Shown here one piece after another: positions 7,759-16,696 of a stretch of DNA of 64,000 nt. The notes under the pieces were generated by a model. It searched no databases. It was not told the DNA's origin and saw only the letters and a list, made by a program, of their open reading frames with translations. This DNA is from Planotetraspora sp. A-T 1434 (GTDB lineage: Bacteria; Actinomycetota; Actinomycetes; Streptosporangiales; Streptosporangiaceae). The number at the start of each line of letters is the position of its first letter. Within the stretch, counting starts at the first letter, position 1. The stretch spans positions 1 to 64,000 of the forward strand of contig NZ_JAOEGB010000032.1 of assembly GCF_025420585.1 (NCBI RefSeq). Direction: 5' to 3'. The position numbers and the translations under genes were made by a program.

Positions 7759-8757
7759 ATGACTCTGACCCGGCTGCCCGCCCGCAGAATCGGCTCCCTG
7801 ACGGTCGGCGCCCAGGGACTCGGCTGTCTCGGCATGTCCGAGTTCTACGGTCCCGTCTCGGAGGCCGAGGCGATCGCGACCATCCAGCGCGCCCTCGACC
7901 TCGGCGCCACCCTGCTCGACACCGCCGACGTGTACGGCCACGGCGCCAACGAGGAACTGGTCGGCCGCGCCGTCGCCGGGCGCCGCGAGTCAGCGGTGGT
8001 GGCGACCAAGTTCGGCGTCGTGCGCCCCGGCCCCGGCGTCGGCTCGGGGGTGCGGGGGGATGCGCCGTACGTGCGGCGGGCGTGCGACGACTCCCTGCGG
8101 CGGCTCGGCCTCGACCACGTCGACCTGCTCTACCTGACCCGGATCGACACCGAGGTCGGCGTCGAGGAGACGGTCGGCGCGATGGCGGAACTCGTGGCCG
8201 CGGGGAAGGTGCGCGAGATAGGGGTGTGCGAGGCGGCGCCGGAGACCATCAGGCGCGCCAGCTCCGTGGCCCCGATCGCCGCGCTGCAGACGGAGTGGTC
8301 GCTGTTGTCCAGGGACATCGAGCGGCGCGTCCTCCCCGTGTGCCGGGAACTCGGGATCGCCGTGGTGCCGTACGCGCCGCTCGGCCGGGGCTTCCTCACC
8401 GGCACCGTCCGCTCCCGGGACCAGTTGGACGACGGCGACTTCCGGAGCTTCGGCCTGCCCCGGTTCTCGGCGGAGAACCTCCCCCGCAACCTGCCCCTCG
8501 CCGACCGCCTGGGCAAGCTCGCCGAGGAGCTGCGGATCACCCCGGCCCAGCTCGCGCTGGCCTGGCTGCACCACCAGGGCGACGACGTCGTCCCGATCCC
8601 CGGCGCGAAGCGGCGGGCCCATCTGGAGGAGAACGTCGACGCGGTGTTCCTGACCCTGACCCGGGCCGAACTGGCGGCGGTCGAGGCCGCCGTGCCGGCG
8701 GACGAGGTGCACGGAACCCGCTGGAACGAGCAGAGCATGCGTTTCGTCGATCTCTGA
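7759..8757 (+). CDS. Aldo-keto reductase with altered catalytic tetrad
   Basis: 332 aa, a full-length NADPH-dependent aldo-keto reductase TIM barrel (LPARRIGSLTVGAQGLG start; cofactor-binding end IPGAKRRAHLEENV). The catalytic Asp54, Tyr59 (DTADVYG) and Lys84 (VATKFG) are present. The usual catalytic His, in a motif like LYYLHRID, is Thr127 here (LLYLTRID), and the family's GLSEA segment reads GVCEA. It lies 12 bases after the AbyU-like gene, in the same operon, so it probably acts on the polyketide, perhaps on the C-7 ketone or an oxidised ring. I do not recall an aldo-keto reductase as a standard abyssomicin gene. It may be a slow or altered-specificity reductase, or have a binding or isomerase role. 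Confidence 0.88.
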   Translation: MTLTRLPARRIGSLTVGAQGLGCLGMSEFYGPVSEAEAIATIQRALDLGATLLDTADVYGHGANEELVGRAVAGRRESAVVATKFGVVRPGPGVGSGVRGDAPYVRRACDDSLRRLGLDHVDLLYLTRIDTEVGVEETVGAMAELVAAGKVREIGVCEAAPETIRRASSVAPIAALQTEWSLLSRDIERRVLPVCRELGIAVVPYAPLGRGFLTGTVRSRDQLDDGDFRSFGLPRFSAENLPRNLPLADRLGKLAEELRITPAQLALAWLHHQGDDVVPIPGAKRRAHLEENVDAVFLTLTRAELAAVEAAVPADEVHGTRWNEQSMRFVDL

Positions 8758-8843
8758 CGCGTTCCGCCGCCGCGTCACCGCCGGAATCGGGGGCGCGCAC
8801 GCGGCGGGAATCACCGGAGACTCGCCGAGCCCGGCGAGCCGGA

Positions 8844-8881
8844 GGGGCGGCGCCGCGGGAGATCGTCCCGGGCGCCGCCCC
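8844..8881. terminator. Long hairpin between convergent genes
   Basis: A perfect 11-bp stem (8844-8854 with 8871-8881), extended inside by CGGGA-GATCG-TCCCG after one unpaired base, in the 137-base gap between the AKR (plus) and ferredoxin (minus) genes. Probable bidirectional terminator. Confidence 0.75.
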
Positions 8882-8894
8882 CCGCCCGCATGGG

Positions 8895-9137
8895 TCAGCC
8901 GACGGTGTCGGGGGCGCCCGCCTCCGCCGGGCCCCCGACCGCGCCGGAGCGGAGGATGGCGATGGCGCGGGACGGGCACAGGTCCTCCGCCACCTCCACC
9001 TCCCGGCGCCGCTCCTCCCCCGGCTCGGCGTCCAGCACCACCACCAGCCCGTCCTCGCCGTGGTCGAAGACGTCCGGCGCGCTGATCGCGCAGTGCCCGG
9101 CGGCCATGCAGCGGCTCCGGTCGGCGGTCACCTTCAT
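8895..9137 (-). CDS. [3Fe-4S] ferredoxin 1, partner of the adjacent P450
   Basis: 80 aa. Cysteines at 10, 16 and 54 (CMAAGHC...CPSRAI); the position that would hold a fourth cluster Cys is Ala13, the pattern of actinomycete [3Fe-4S] ferredoxins that feed P450s. ATG 9137 has GGAGAAG 3 bases upstream. It is 29 bases downstream of the P450 gene on the same strand, so the two form an electron-transfer pair. No ferredoxin reductase is present in the window, so a housekeeping reductase must supply electrons. Confidence 0.9.
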   Translation of the reverse strand: MKVTADRSRCMAAGHCAISAPDVFDHGEDGLVVVLDAEPGEERRREVEVAEDLCPSRAIAILRSGAVGGPAEAGAPDTVG

Positions 9138-9166
9138 CGCTTCTCCTCTCTCGCCCCTGCCGGGGC

Positions 9167-10405
9167 TCACCACTCGATCGGCATGGTGTGGACGCCCTGC
9201 ATCGTGCCGCCGCTGCGCGTGGGCAGCGCCTCCAGCGGGACGCCGAGCCGCAGGTCCGGGATCCCCTCGAACAGGATGGAGAAGGCGACCTCCAGCTCCA
9301 TGCGGGCGAGGTTCTGCCCCAGGCACTGGTGGATGCCGAACCCGAACGTCAGGTGCTGGCGGCCCGACGCCGCGTTCCCGCCGCGGGTCCGATGGACGTC
9401 GAACTCGTACGGCCGGGGGAAGACGCCGGAGTCGCGGTTGGTCATCGAGGACGAAACCAGGACGCCCTCCCCGGCCCGGATCACCTCACCGTCGATCTCG
9501 ATGTCCTCGGTCGCCACCCGGACGCCGGAGACGTCGGTGATGGAGACCAGGCGCAGCAGTTCGTCGACGGCGGCGGGCAGGACGCCCGGGTCCGCCCGGA
9601 GCGCGGCGAGCTGGTCGGGGTGCTCCAGCAGCGTGACGACGCCCAGCGCGATCATCTGGGAGGTCGTGTCGTGCCCGCCGATGAGGAGCGCGAGCGCGAT
9701 GCGGAGCAGGTCCTCGCGGGTGAGGTCGCCGTCCTCGTCGACCTCGCTCGCGAGGCGGCTCAGCACGCCGGCGCCGCCGGGCTCGTGCTCCTTGCGCGTG
9801 ATCAGGCCGTCGAGGTAGTCCCACAGCTCCCGGCCCGCCCTCTCGGCGTCCTCGGCCGACTTGGCCTGCAGCAGCCCCACCGTCTTCGCCTCGAAGAACT
9901 CATGGTCGTCGTACGGCACGCCGAGCAGCTCGGAGATCACCATCGAAGGGATGGGCAGCGCGTACGCCTCGACGAGGTCCACCGGCGGCCCCTCCCGGAG
10001 CATGTCCGCCACCAGCCGCCGGGCGAGGTCCTCCACGTGCGGGCGCATGGCGCGCACCTGCTTGAGGCTGAAGTCCGGGGCGAGCAGCCGGCGGTGCACG
10101 TCGTGGACGGGCGGGTCGAACCCGATGATCGCGATGGGCTTGAAGATGGGCGCGTCCAGCCGGGGCAGGACGGAGGGGAAGTCGTCGCGGGACCGGTCGG
10201 CCGACATGCGCGGGTCGGCCAGCAGCCGGCGGGCCTGGCTGTGGCCGGTGACCATCCAGATCCACCTGCCGTCCCAGAGCCGGACCCGGTGGAGCGGCCC
10301 CTGCCGCCCCAGGTCCTGGTAGCCCGGGGACGGCTGCCAGGGGCAGGCCCGGTCCTGCGGGTAGGCGAACAGGTCCTCGTTCGCTGTGGTCGACGGAGCG
10401 TTCAC
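9167..10405 (-). CDS. Cytochrome P450 (tailoring oxidase 1)
   Basis: 412 aa, CYP105/107-type soluble bacterial P450. Visible motifs are the I-helix oxygen-binding GGHDTTS, the ExxR as DELLR, and the heme loop FGFGIHQCLGQNLAR with Cys361 as thiolate ligand. GTG 10405 is chosen because a GAGG lies about 8 bases upstream; a longer frame reaches 10453. It is followed by its ferredoxin. In abyssomicin biosynthesis a P450 (AbyV) epoxidises the C11-C12 alkene left by the Diels-Alder step; this enzyme or the second P450 is a candidate for that reaction. Which one does so cannot be told from sequence alone. Confidence 0.92.
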   Translation of the reverse strand: MNAPSTTANEDLFAYPQDRACPWQPSPGYQDLGRQGPLHRVRLWDGRWIWMVTGHSQARRLLADPRMSADRSRDDFPSVLPRLDAPIFKPIAIIGFDPPVHDVHRRLLAPDFSLKQVRAMRPHVEDLARRLVADMLREGPPVDLVEAYALPIPSMVISELLGVPYDDHEFFEAKTVGLLQAKSAEDAERAGRELWDYLDGLITRKEHEPGGAGVLSRLASEVDEDGDLTREDLLRIALALLIGGHDTTSQMIALGVVTLLEHPDQLAALRADPGVLPAAVDELLRLVSITDVSGVRVATEDIEIDGEVIRAGEGVLVSSSMTNRDSGVFPRPYEFDVHRTRGGNAASGRQHLTFGFGIHQCLGQNLARMELEVAFSILFEGIPDLRLGVPLEALPTRSGGTMQGVHTMPIEW

Positions 10406-10474
10406 GTGGGATACCTCGGTTCCTTCCGTCTCGAGGGCATTACGGTGCTTCAAGGGCGTGAGGGTGTGTCCGGG

Positions 10475-11632
10475 TCAGGCGGTGGGCTCGGGCGAGCGGG
10501 TCCCCGGCAGCGGCGCGGCCCCGTGCCCGCCGACGGGCCTCGCGCCGGCCCAGGCCCGCATCGCCGGCTCCTCGACGAACCGCGTCAGCCCCCAGGCCAG
10601 CAGCGTCGTGACCCCGAACAGGGCCGTGACGAAGAACAGGGCGGACGGGGCGTCCCACGTCCGGCCGGCCCCGAGCGCGACGTGGGAGTACGTCAGGACC
10701 AGGAAGTGGACCAGATAGGAGGCGTACGAGATGCCGCCGAGCCAGACCAGGGGCCGGGAGCGGAACGGGCTGAAGCGGCCCCGGTGGTCGGCGACGGCGA
10801 CCGCGGCGATCAGCAGGGCGATCGGCAGCGCGACGGGCGCGGTGAGCCCGTAGACGGTCGGCCACAGGAACATCTGCAGGCCGAAGGCGGCGGCGAGGAT
10901 CGCCAGCGCGGGCGCCCAGCCCAGCCGGATCCACCGGCCGGTGACCACGATCCTGGCCATGAGGATGCCGAGGACGAAGTCCAGCGCCCGGGTCGGCGGG
11001 AACGACACGAGGAACCAGTTCTGGGTGAGCGACATCTCCTGGCCGGGCAGCTTCGGCGTCCCCGGCAGGACGGCGAGGGCGATCGCGGGCAGCACGGCGA
11101 TCACCACGGCGACCACGCCGGCCGCCGGCCACAGCCGCGCGGCCGGGATCCGCCGGACCAGCCGGTACAGAAACGGGAACGCCAGGTAGAACAGCACGTC
11201 GCAGGCGAGCGACCAGGTGACCACGTTGATCGAAAGGATGAATTCGGCCCGGGGCAGCCAGGTGTGCACGAGCAGCAGGCTCGGCAGCGCCGTCAGGAGG
11301 TCGACGGACTGGCCGGCCCAGAGGGCGAGCCCGAGGGCGGCGAGCCAGGTGACGACGTGGTTGGGGTAGACCTTGACGAGCCGCCGCCGCCACAGGCGGG
11401 TGCGCGGCTCGCCCTCCCGGACCGACCAGGTCAGCACGAAGCCGCTCAGCACGAAGAAGAACTCCACGCCGAGCCAGCCGGACGTGAAGGCGTACGTCTG
11501 GAGCGAGGCCGCGACGTCCGGGTGGAAGTAACCCAGCACGCAGGCGTGGCAGACGAACACGAGGAACGCCGCGACGAATCTCATTCCGGTCAGCGAGGGG
11601 AGAGGAGAGGCTTGCTGTGCCGTTTCTGTCAT
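10475..11632 (-). CDS. Membrane O-acyltransferase, acyltransferase-3 (OafA/YrhL) family
   Basis: 385 aa, about 10 hydrophobic helices. The N-terminus (SLTGMRFVAAFLVFVCHA) matches the acyltransferase-3 start (R plus helix-1 His), followed by GWLGVEFFFVLSGFVLTW and RRRLVKVYPNHVVTW, both family hallmarks. Such enzymes move acetyl or other short acyl groups from acyl-CoA onto hydroxyls of sugars, macrolides or lipids at the membrane. It sits between the two P450/ferredoxin pairs on the same strand, so it probably acylates a hydroxyl made by oxidation or reduction, near the point of export. I do not recall such a gene as a standard part of abyssomicin clusters. The acyl donor and target cannot be read from the sequence. 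Confidence 0.85.
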   Translation of the reverse strand: MTETAQQASPLPSLTGMRFVAAFLVFVCHACVLGYFHPDVAASLQTYAFTSGWLGVEFFFVLSGFVLTWSVREGEPRTRLWRRRLVKVYPNHVVTWLAALGLALWAGQSVDLLTALPSLLLVHTWLPRAEFILSINVVTWSLACDVLFYLAFPFLYRLVRRIPAARLWPAAGVVAVVIAVLPAIALAVLPGTPKLPGQEMSLTQNWFLVSFPPTRALDFVLGILMARIVVTGRWIRLGWAPALAILAAAFGLQMFLWPTVYGLTAPVALPIALLIAAVAVADHRGRFSPFRSRPLVWLGGISYASYLVHFLVLTYSHVALGAGRTWDAPSALFFVTALFGVTTLLAWGLTRFVEEPAMRAWAGARPVGGHGAAPLPGTRSPEPTA

Positions 11633-11694
11633 TTTCGTCCGCCTGTTTAGGTTGTGCGTGAGCCATGGACCCCGGCGGGGCCCAGCAGATGGGA

Positions 11695-11910
11695 TCAGCC
11701 CTCGGAGGGGCCGTCGCCGATCCGGATCGCCCGCGACGGGCAGAGGTAGGCCGCCTTACGGACCCGGTCCTCCAGCTCCGGCGCGACCTGCGGGGTGAGG
11801 ACCACGACCAGGCCGTCCTCGTCCTGGTCGAAGACCTCGGATGTGGCGGCCATGCAGCGGCCGCCGCTGATGCAGCGCTCCTGGTCGGCCGACACCCACA
11901 CGGCCGTCAC
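11695..11910 (-). CDS. [3Fe-4S] ferredoxin 2
   Basis: 71 aa with Cys13, Cys19 and Cys57 (CISGGRC...CPSRAI), again lacking the fourth cluster Cys. The GTG start at 11910 overlaps the stop of the P450 gene (GTGA), showing translational coupling and a dedicated partnership. It resembles ferredoxin 1 (QDEDGLVVVL versus HGEDGLVVVL), so the two P450/ferredoxin pairs could stem from duplication of the whole pair. Confidence 0.9.
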   Translation of the reverse strand: MTAVWVSADQERCISGGRCMAATSEVFDQDEDGLVVVLTPQVAPELEDRVRKAAYLCPSRAIRIGDGPSEG

Positions 11911-13094
11911 CACGCGACCGGGAGCTGGAGCACCCGCTGCACGGTCCCCGCGCCGAGGATGGGCAGCTCGCCGACCGGGGCGGCCAGCCGGATCCCGGGG
12001 ATCCGGGTGAACAGCTCCTTGAACGCGACCTCCAGCTCCATCCGGGCGAGGTTCTGGCCGAGGCACTGGTGGATGCCGAAGCCGAACGTGAGGTGGTGGC
12101 TGTCCTCGCGCAGGACGTCGAGCTCGTCGGCGCGCTGGTGCACGGCCGCGTCGCGGTTGGCCAGCGTCCCGGAGACGAGCACGCCCTCCCCCTCACGGAT
12201 GAGGTGACCGGCGATCTCGATGTCGCCCTTGGCGACCCGGGTGGCGACGAGGTCGGTGGTGGCGATGTAGCGCAGCAGCTCCTCGACCGCGCCCGGCAGG
12301 CGGTCGGGGTCCTCGCGCAGCAGCGCGAGCTGCTCGGGGTGCTCCAGCAGCGTGATGACGCCCAGCGCCAGCGAGGAGGAGGTGGTCTCGTGCGCGGCGA
12401 TGAGCAGCACCAGCGCGATCGACACCAGCTCGTCGTGGCCGATGTCGCCGGTGACGACGCGCTCGCGGACCAGCGTGCCGAGCAGCCCGTCGGACGGGTC
12501 CTTGATCTGCTCGGCCACCAGCCGGTCGATGTAGTCGAACAGGTCCTGCGCCGCCGTCGCCGACTCCTCCTCGGTGCCGAGCATCACCTTTCCGCTGGCG
12601 TCCTGGAAGAAGTCGTGGTCCTCGTACGGCACGCCGAGGTGGCGGCAGATGACCAGGGACGGCAGCGGCACCGCGAGCAGCGGCACCAGGTCGGCCGGCG
12701 GGCCGTGCTCGACGATCCGGTCGACGAATCCCGCGACGATCCGCTCGATCTCCGGCCGCATCCGGCGGACCGACTTGAGGCTGAAGTGGGGGTTGAGGTA
12801 CCGGCGGTAAACGTCGTGGACGGGCGGGTCCATCGCGATGAGCGCCAGCGTGCGGGCGATCTGCGAGCGGAACCGGGGCGCCACGATGGGGAACCCGGGA
12901 TGGGTGCGCTGCGAGGACAGGTTCGGGTGAGTGAGGATCTCCCGGGACTCCCGGTACCCCGTCACCATCCACGCCTCGCGCCCGTCGAAGAGGGTCACCT
13001 TGAGCACCGGTCCACGCTCTCCGATCTCGCGGTAGCCGGCGGGCGGCTCGTAGGGACAGGTGCGCTTCTGCGGGTACGGCGGAGCTTCCGTCAT
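11907..13094 (-). CDS. Cytochrome P450 (tailoring oxidase 2)
   Basis: 395 aa. I-helix AAHETTS, ExxR in EELLR, heme loop FGFGIHQCLGQNLAR with Cys344. The 51 residues after the heme Cys match P450 1 in length and are similar in sequence, as are MDPPVHDVYRRYLNPHFSLK and the I-helix region, so the two are related paralogues. The Glu in HETT versus Asp in HDTT is the most obvious active-site difference. Its ferredoxin overlaps its stop codon. It probably oxidises the spirotetronate at a position different from P450 1. Abyssomicin clusters likewise carry two P450 genes. Confidence 0.92.
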   Translation of the reverse strand: MTEAPPYPQKRTCPYEPPAGYREIGERGPVLKVTLFDGREAWMVTGYRESREILTHPNLSSQRTHPGFPIVAPRFRSQIARTLALIAMDPPVHDVYRRYLNPHFSLKSVRRMRPEIERIVAGFVDRIVEHGPPADLVPLLAVPLPSLVICRHLGVPYEDHDFFQDASGKVMLGTEEESATAAQDLFDYIDRLVAEQIKDPSDGLLGTLVRERVVTGDIGHDELVSIALVLLIAAHETTSSSLALGVITLLEHPEQLALLREDPDRLPGAVEELLRYIATTDLVATRVAKGDIEIAGHLIREGEGVLVSGTLANRDAAVHQRADELDVLREDSHHLTFGFGIHQCLGQNLARMELEVAFKELFTRIPGIRLAAPVGELPILGAGTVQRVLQLPVAW

Positions 13095-13211
13095 TTCCCT
13101 TTTCCTTCGGCGAGAGAGGTGCGGGACGTCATTCGTTGGCGAGCGACGCCGCGATGTTAAGCAGGCGGGGAATTCAGGAACAAGACGAATTAAGCAGAGC
13201 TTCAGAATGGC
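13095..13211 (-). promoter_or_regulatory. Upstream region of the P450 2/ferredoxin 2/acyltransferase block
   Basis: A 117-base gap with a comparatively AT-rich stretch (13150-13200) between the stop of the double-ATPase gene and the P450 start. AAAAGGGAAATG precedes the P450 ATG. It likely carries the promoter for the minus-strand block ending at the first ferredoxin, but no clear boxes can be assigned. Confidence 0.35.
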
Positions 13212-14891
13212 TTATGCGCCGGTCACGCCCGCCCCCCTTGAAACGCGACGGAAACGCGACGCAAAGCGGGGAACGGCGTCGATGAGCGCTTTCGTGTACG
13301 GATGCTCGGGATGGTCGAATACCTTTTCCATTTCGCCGCTCTCCACCACCCGGCCGTCTTTCATCACCATCACCCGGTGGCTCAGCCGGCGGATGACGGC
13401 GAGATCGTGGGACACGAACACGTACGCCACGCCGAGCCGCTCCTGGACGTCGGCGAGCACGTCGAGGACTTGCGCCTGGATGGACGCGTCGAGCGCGGAG
13501 ACCGGTTCGTCGCAGACGATGACCTGCGGTCCGGGGGCGAGCGCGCGGGCGATGGCGAGGCGCTGCCGCTGCCCCCCGGACAACTCCCGGGCGCGCCGGT
13601 CGAGTACGTCCGGGGCGAGTCCGACGTGTTCCAGCAGCAGCGCCACCCGCCGGTCGCGCTCCTCGCGCGGCGCACGGTCCGCCCGCAGCGGCTCCTCCAG
13701 GATCTGCCGCGCGGTGTAGCGGGGGTCGAATGACGACAGCGGGTGCTGGTAGATCATCTGCACCCCGCGCCGCGCCGCGCGCCGCGCCGGGCCGCGCAGC
13801 CCGTCCCAGGGCCGCCCGTCGAGCAGCACGCGCCCGGCGTCCGGTTCCAGCAGGCCCATGAGCAGCCGGCCGAGGGTGGTCTTGCCCGAGCCGGACTCGC
13901 CGACGACGCCGAGGGTTTCCCCGGCCCTGACCGTGACCGACACGTCCTCCACGGCGGTGAACTCGCCGCGCCCCGGCAGGGTGTAGCGCTTGACCAGGCC
14001 CTCGGCCCGCAGCACCTCGCGGGCCGTCCCCGCGTTCCCCGGCCCCACGTCCTCCGGCCCGGCGGGGCTCGCCCGTCCCGGCCGGGCCGCGCGTCCATGC
14101 CAGGCGACCGCGCCCACGAGCGTCTTCGTGTACGGGTGCGACGGCGACTCCAGCACCGCGGCCGCCGGACCGTCCTCGACGAACCGCCCGTCCTTCATCA
14201 CGTACACGTGGTCGGCGATCTCGGCGACTACGCCGAGGTCGTGGCTGATGAGCAGCACCGCGGTGCCGTCGTCCACGCGCTCGCGCAGCAGCGCGAGCAC
14301 CTGACGCTGCACGGTCGCGTCCAGGGCCGTCGTCGGCTCGTCCGCGATGAGCAGGTCGGGCCGCGCGGCGAGCGCGGAGGCGATGAGCGCGCGCTGGCGC
14401 AGCCCTCCGGAGAGCTGGTGGGGGTACTGCCGCGCGCGGCTCTCGGGGGCGGGGATCCCCGCCTCGCCGAGCAGCCGCACGACCTCGGCGTCCACCTGCC
14501 GTCCCGGCACGATCCGGTGGGCGCGCAGCGGCTCGGCGACCTCCGCGCCCACGCGGCGCAGCGGGTCGAGCGAGCCCAGCGCGTCCTGCAGGACGAACCC
14601 CACCCGGCGCCCGCGCAGCGCGCGCCAGGCCCGTCCCCGCACCTGGCGGAGGTCGACGCCGTCGAACGTCAACTCGGCCGCGCCGACCCGCGCGCCCTCC
14701 CCCGTGAGGCCGACGAGGCCGCGGGCCGTGACGCTCTTGCCCGAGCCCGACTCGCCGACGATCGCGACGACCTGCCCGCGCTCGACGCGGAACGACACGC
14801 CCCGCACCGCCTCCACCACCCCGTGGCGGGTGGGGAAGCGCACCGTGAGGTCCCGTACGGCGACGAGGGGGCCGCGGCCGGCCGGCGTCAC
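13212..14891 (-). CDS. Oligopeptide-type ABC transporter, fused double ATPase (DppD-DppF)
   Basis: 559 aa with two complete ATP-binding domains. NBD1 (about 10-240) has Walker A GESGSGKS, signature [12 protein letters not shown] and Walker [16 protein letters not shown]2 (about 295-540) has Walker A GESGSGKT, signature [12 protein letters not shown] and Walker [13 protein letters not shown]. It is the fusion of the usual OppD and OppF subunits seen in actinomycete peptide/nickel-type ABC systems. GTG 14891 overlaps the stop of the upstream permease (GTGA), so translation is coupled. With the two permeases and lipoprotein it completes the counterpart of the AbyF1-F4 system of abyssomicin clusters. 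Whether it imports a nutrient or precursor, or takes up or moves the product, is not known. Confidence 0.92.
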   Translation of the reverse strand: MTPAGRGPLVAVRDLTVRFPTRHGVVEAVRGVSFRVERGQVVAIVGESGSGKSVTARGLVGLTGEGARVGAAELTFDGVDLRQVRGRAWRALRGRRVGFVLQDALGSLDPLRRVGAEVAEPLRAHRIVPGRQVDAEVVRLLGEAGIPAPESRARQYPHQLSGGLRQRALIASALAARPDLLIADEPTTALDATVQRQVLALLRERVDDGTAVLLISHDLGVVAEIADHVYVMKDGRFVEDGPAAAVLESPSHPYTKTLVGAVAWHGRAARPGRASPAGPEDVGPGNAGTAREVLRAEGLVKRYTLPGRGEFTAVEDVSVTVRAGETLGVVGESGSGKTTLGRLLMGLLEPDAGRVLLDGRPWDGLRGPARRAARRGVQMIYQHPLSSFDPRYTARQILEEPLRADRAPREERDRRVALLLEHVGLAPDVLDRRARELSGGQRQRLAIARALAPGPQVIVCDEPVSALDASIQAQVLDVLADVQERLGVAYVFVSHDLAVIRRLSHRVMVMKDGRVVESGEMEKVFDHPEHPYTKALIDAVPRFASRFRRVSRGAGVTGA

Positions 14892-15688
14892 GAGAGCCTC
14901 CCCTCGACGCGGCGGTTGAGGTGCTGCCCGACGAACGTGACGGCCAGCACCGCCACCGTGATGGCCACCCCGGGGAACACGGCGGGCCACCAGGCGAGCG
15001 CGAGGAACTCGCGGCTGTCGGAGAGCATGGCCCCCCACTCGGCCGTCGGCGGCCGCGGGCCGAGGCCCACGAAGCTCAGCGAGGAGCTCGCGACGATCAT
15101 CGCGCCGAGGCTCACGGTGGCGAGCGCCAGGACCGGGCCCGCCGCGTTGGGGAGCACGTGGCGGGCCACCACCTGGGCCCGCGACCAGCCGAACCCGTGG
15201 GCGGCCTCGACGTACTGGGCCGACCGCAGGCGGATCACCTCGCTGCGCGCCACCCGGGCGAAGCCCGGCATGGAGACCACGGCGAGCCCGACGGCGGCGG
15301 TGCCGCTCCCGGGCCCGAGCACGGCCACGACGAGGAACACCAGCAGCAGGCCGGGGACGGACAGGACCACGTCGAGCGACCGGCTGAGCACCTGGTCGGC
15401 GACGCGGCCGAGCTGGGCGGCGGCGACCCCGATCACGACGCCCGCGGCGAGCGCCAGCAGGACCGCGCCGGTCCCGATGAGCAGGGACGGCCGGGCGCCG
15501 TACACGATCCGGGCGTACAGGTCGCGGCCGTTCTGGTCGGTGCCGAGCCAGTGCCCGGCACTAGGCGGGTGCAGTAGGGCGTTCAGGTCCGCCGCGTCCG
15601 GGTCGATCCCGGTGAACAGCGACGGCACCGCCGCCATGACGGCCAGCACCACCAGCACGGCCGTCCACGGCCACAGGCTCCTGGGCAT
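14888..15688 (-). CDS. ABC transporter permease, DppC/OppC type
   Basis: 266 aa with an N-terminal membrane helix (WPWTAVLVVLAVMAAVPSLF), a periplasmic loop carrying HWLGTDQNGRDLYARIVYGA (the DppC hallmark LGTDxxGRD), and five further helices. The cytoplasmic EAA loop reads YVEAAHGFGWSRAQVVARHV. It forms a dimer with the DppB-type subunit encoded 3 bases upstream. Its end overlaps the ATPase gene. It belongs to the four-gene minus-strand operon from 18396 to 13212. Confidence 0.92.
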   Translation of the reverse strand: MPRSLWPWTAVLVVLAVMAAVPSLFTGIDPDAADLNALLHPPSAGHWLGTDQNGRDLYARIVYGARPSLLIGTGAVLLALAAGVVIGVAAAQLGRVADQVLSRSLDVVLSVPGLLLVFLVVAVLGPGSGTAAVGLAVVSMPGFARVARSEVIRLRSAQYVEAAHGFGWSRAQVVARHVLPNAAGPVLALATVSLGAMIVASSSLSFVGLGPRPPTAEWGAMLSDSREFLALAWWPAVFPGVAITVAVLAVTFVGQHLNRRVEGRLS

Positions 15689-15691
15689 CCG

Positions 15692-16696
15692 CTACCTTCC
15701 CGCGTCCCGCGTCCGGGGGTCGATCACCCACGTGAGGATGTCGACCGCGATGGTCACCAGCACGAAAGCGACCGCCGTCACCAGGACGACCGCGATGACC
15801 ATGGGCATGTCCTTGTTCGTCACGGCCGACAGCGCCAGCCGCCCGATGCCCTGCCGGGAGAAGACGATCTCGATGATCACCGCGCCGCCGATCAGCGAGC
15901 CGGCGATCCACCCGAGCAGCGTGGTGACGGGAAGCAGGGCGTGGCGCAGCACGTGGCGCAGGCGCAGGGCCGCCTCACCGATGCCCCGGGCGCGTGCGGT
16001 CACCACGAACGGCTCGTCCATCGCGCGCAGCAGCCCCTCCCGCAGCACGCCGGCCACCACGGCCGCGGGCCCGGCGGCCAGGGCGGCGGTCGGCAGGACC
16101 AGCCCGGCCGGCGAGGAGGACCCGATGGCGGGGAACCAGTGCAGCGTGAAGGAGAAGACGGTCAGCAGCAGCAGCCCGAGCCAGAACGGGGGCAGGGCCA
16201 CGACCAGCGACTCGGCCGACGCGAACAGCGAGCGCACCCACGCCCGGCGGTTGGCGCTCACCACCCCGAGCACCACCGACGCGACGACCGTGGCCAGCAG
16301 GGTGGTCGCCACCAGCAGCAGCGTGCCGGGAAACTGGGCGGCGATCTCGTCCCACACCGGCCTGCGCAGCACGTACGACTCGCCGAGCTCTCCGCGGACG
16401 ATCCGGCCGAGGTAGGTGAGGTACTGCACCGGGAGCGGGTCGTCGAGTCCGTACTCCGCGATGATCCCGGCCCGCACCTCGGGGCCCACCGAGGAGCGCG
16501 CGAGCAGGACGTCGGCGGTGCTGCCCGGCATGACCTGCAGCAGCACGAACGTCACCGTCACCGCGCCCCAGAGCACTCCGGCCGAAGCGGCCAGGCGCAC
16601 CAGCACGAGGCGCACGAGCGTCTCCCGGCCCTGGCCGGAGCGGCGGCCGTTCCGCGCCGCCGCCCCGGCCGGGGACGTCTTCAGGACGCCAGCCAT
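15692..16696 (-). CDS. ABC transporter permease, DppB/OppB type
   Basis: 334 aa. After a cytoplasmic lead it shows the DppB start (VRLVLVRLAASAGVLWGAVT, TFVLLQVMPGSTADVLLA), a periplasmic domain with EYGLDDPLPVQYLTYL, and the C-terminal EAA loop (VVTARARGIGEAALRLRHVL). ATG 16696 lies 16 bases inside the end of the lipoprotein gene; a start closer to the first helix, near residue 30, is also possible. Confidence 0.9.
   Translation of the reverse strand: MAGVLKTSPAGAAARNGRRSGQGRETLVRLVLVRLAASAGVLWGAVTVTFVLLQVMPGSTADVLLARSSVGPEVRAGIIAEYGLDDPLPVQYLTYLGRIVRGELGESYVLRRPVWDEIAAQFPGTLLLVATTLLATVVASVVLGVVSANRRAWVRSLFASAESLVVALPPFWLGLLLLTVFSFTLHWFPAIGSSSPAGLVLPTAALAAGPAAVVAGVLREGLLRAMDEPFVVTARARGIGEAALRLRHVLRHALLPVTTLLGWIAGSLIGGAVIIEIVFSRQGIGRLALSAVTNKDMPMVIAVVLVTAVAFVLVTIAVDILTWVIDPRTRDAGR

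Noticed and set aside
4269-9818. 1849-codon plus frame overlapping the LAL regulator and AKR genes
   Set aside because: Runs out of frame through three genes with clear motifs, is Arg/Pro-rich and low in recognisable features.
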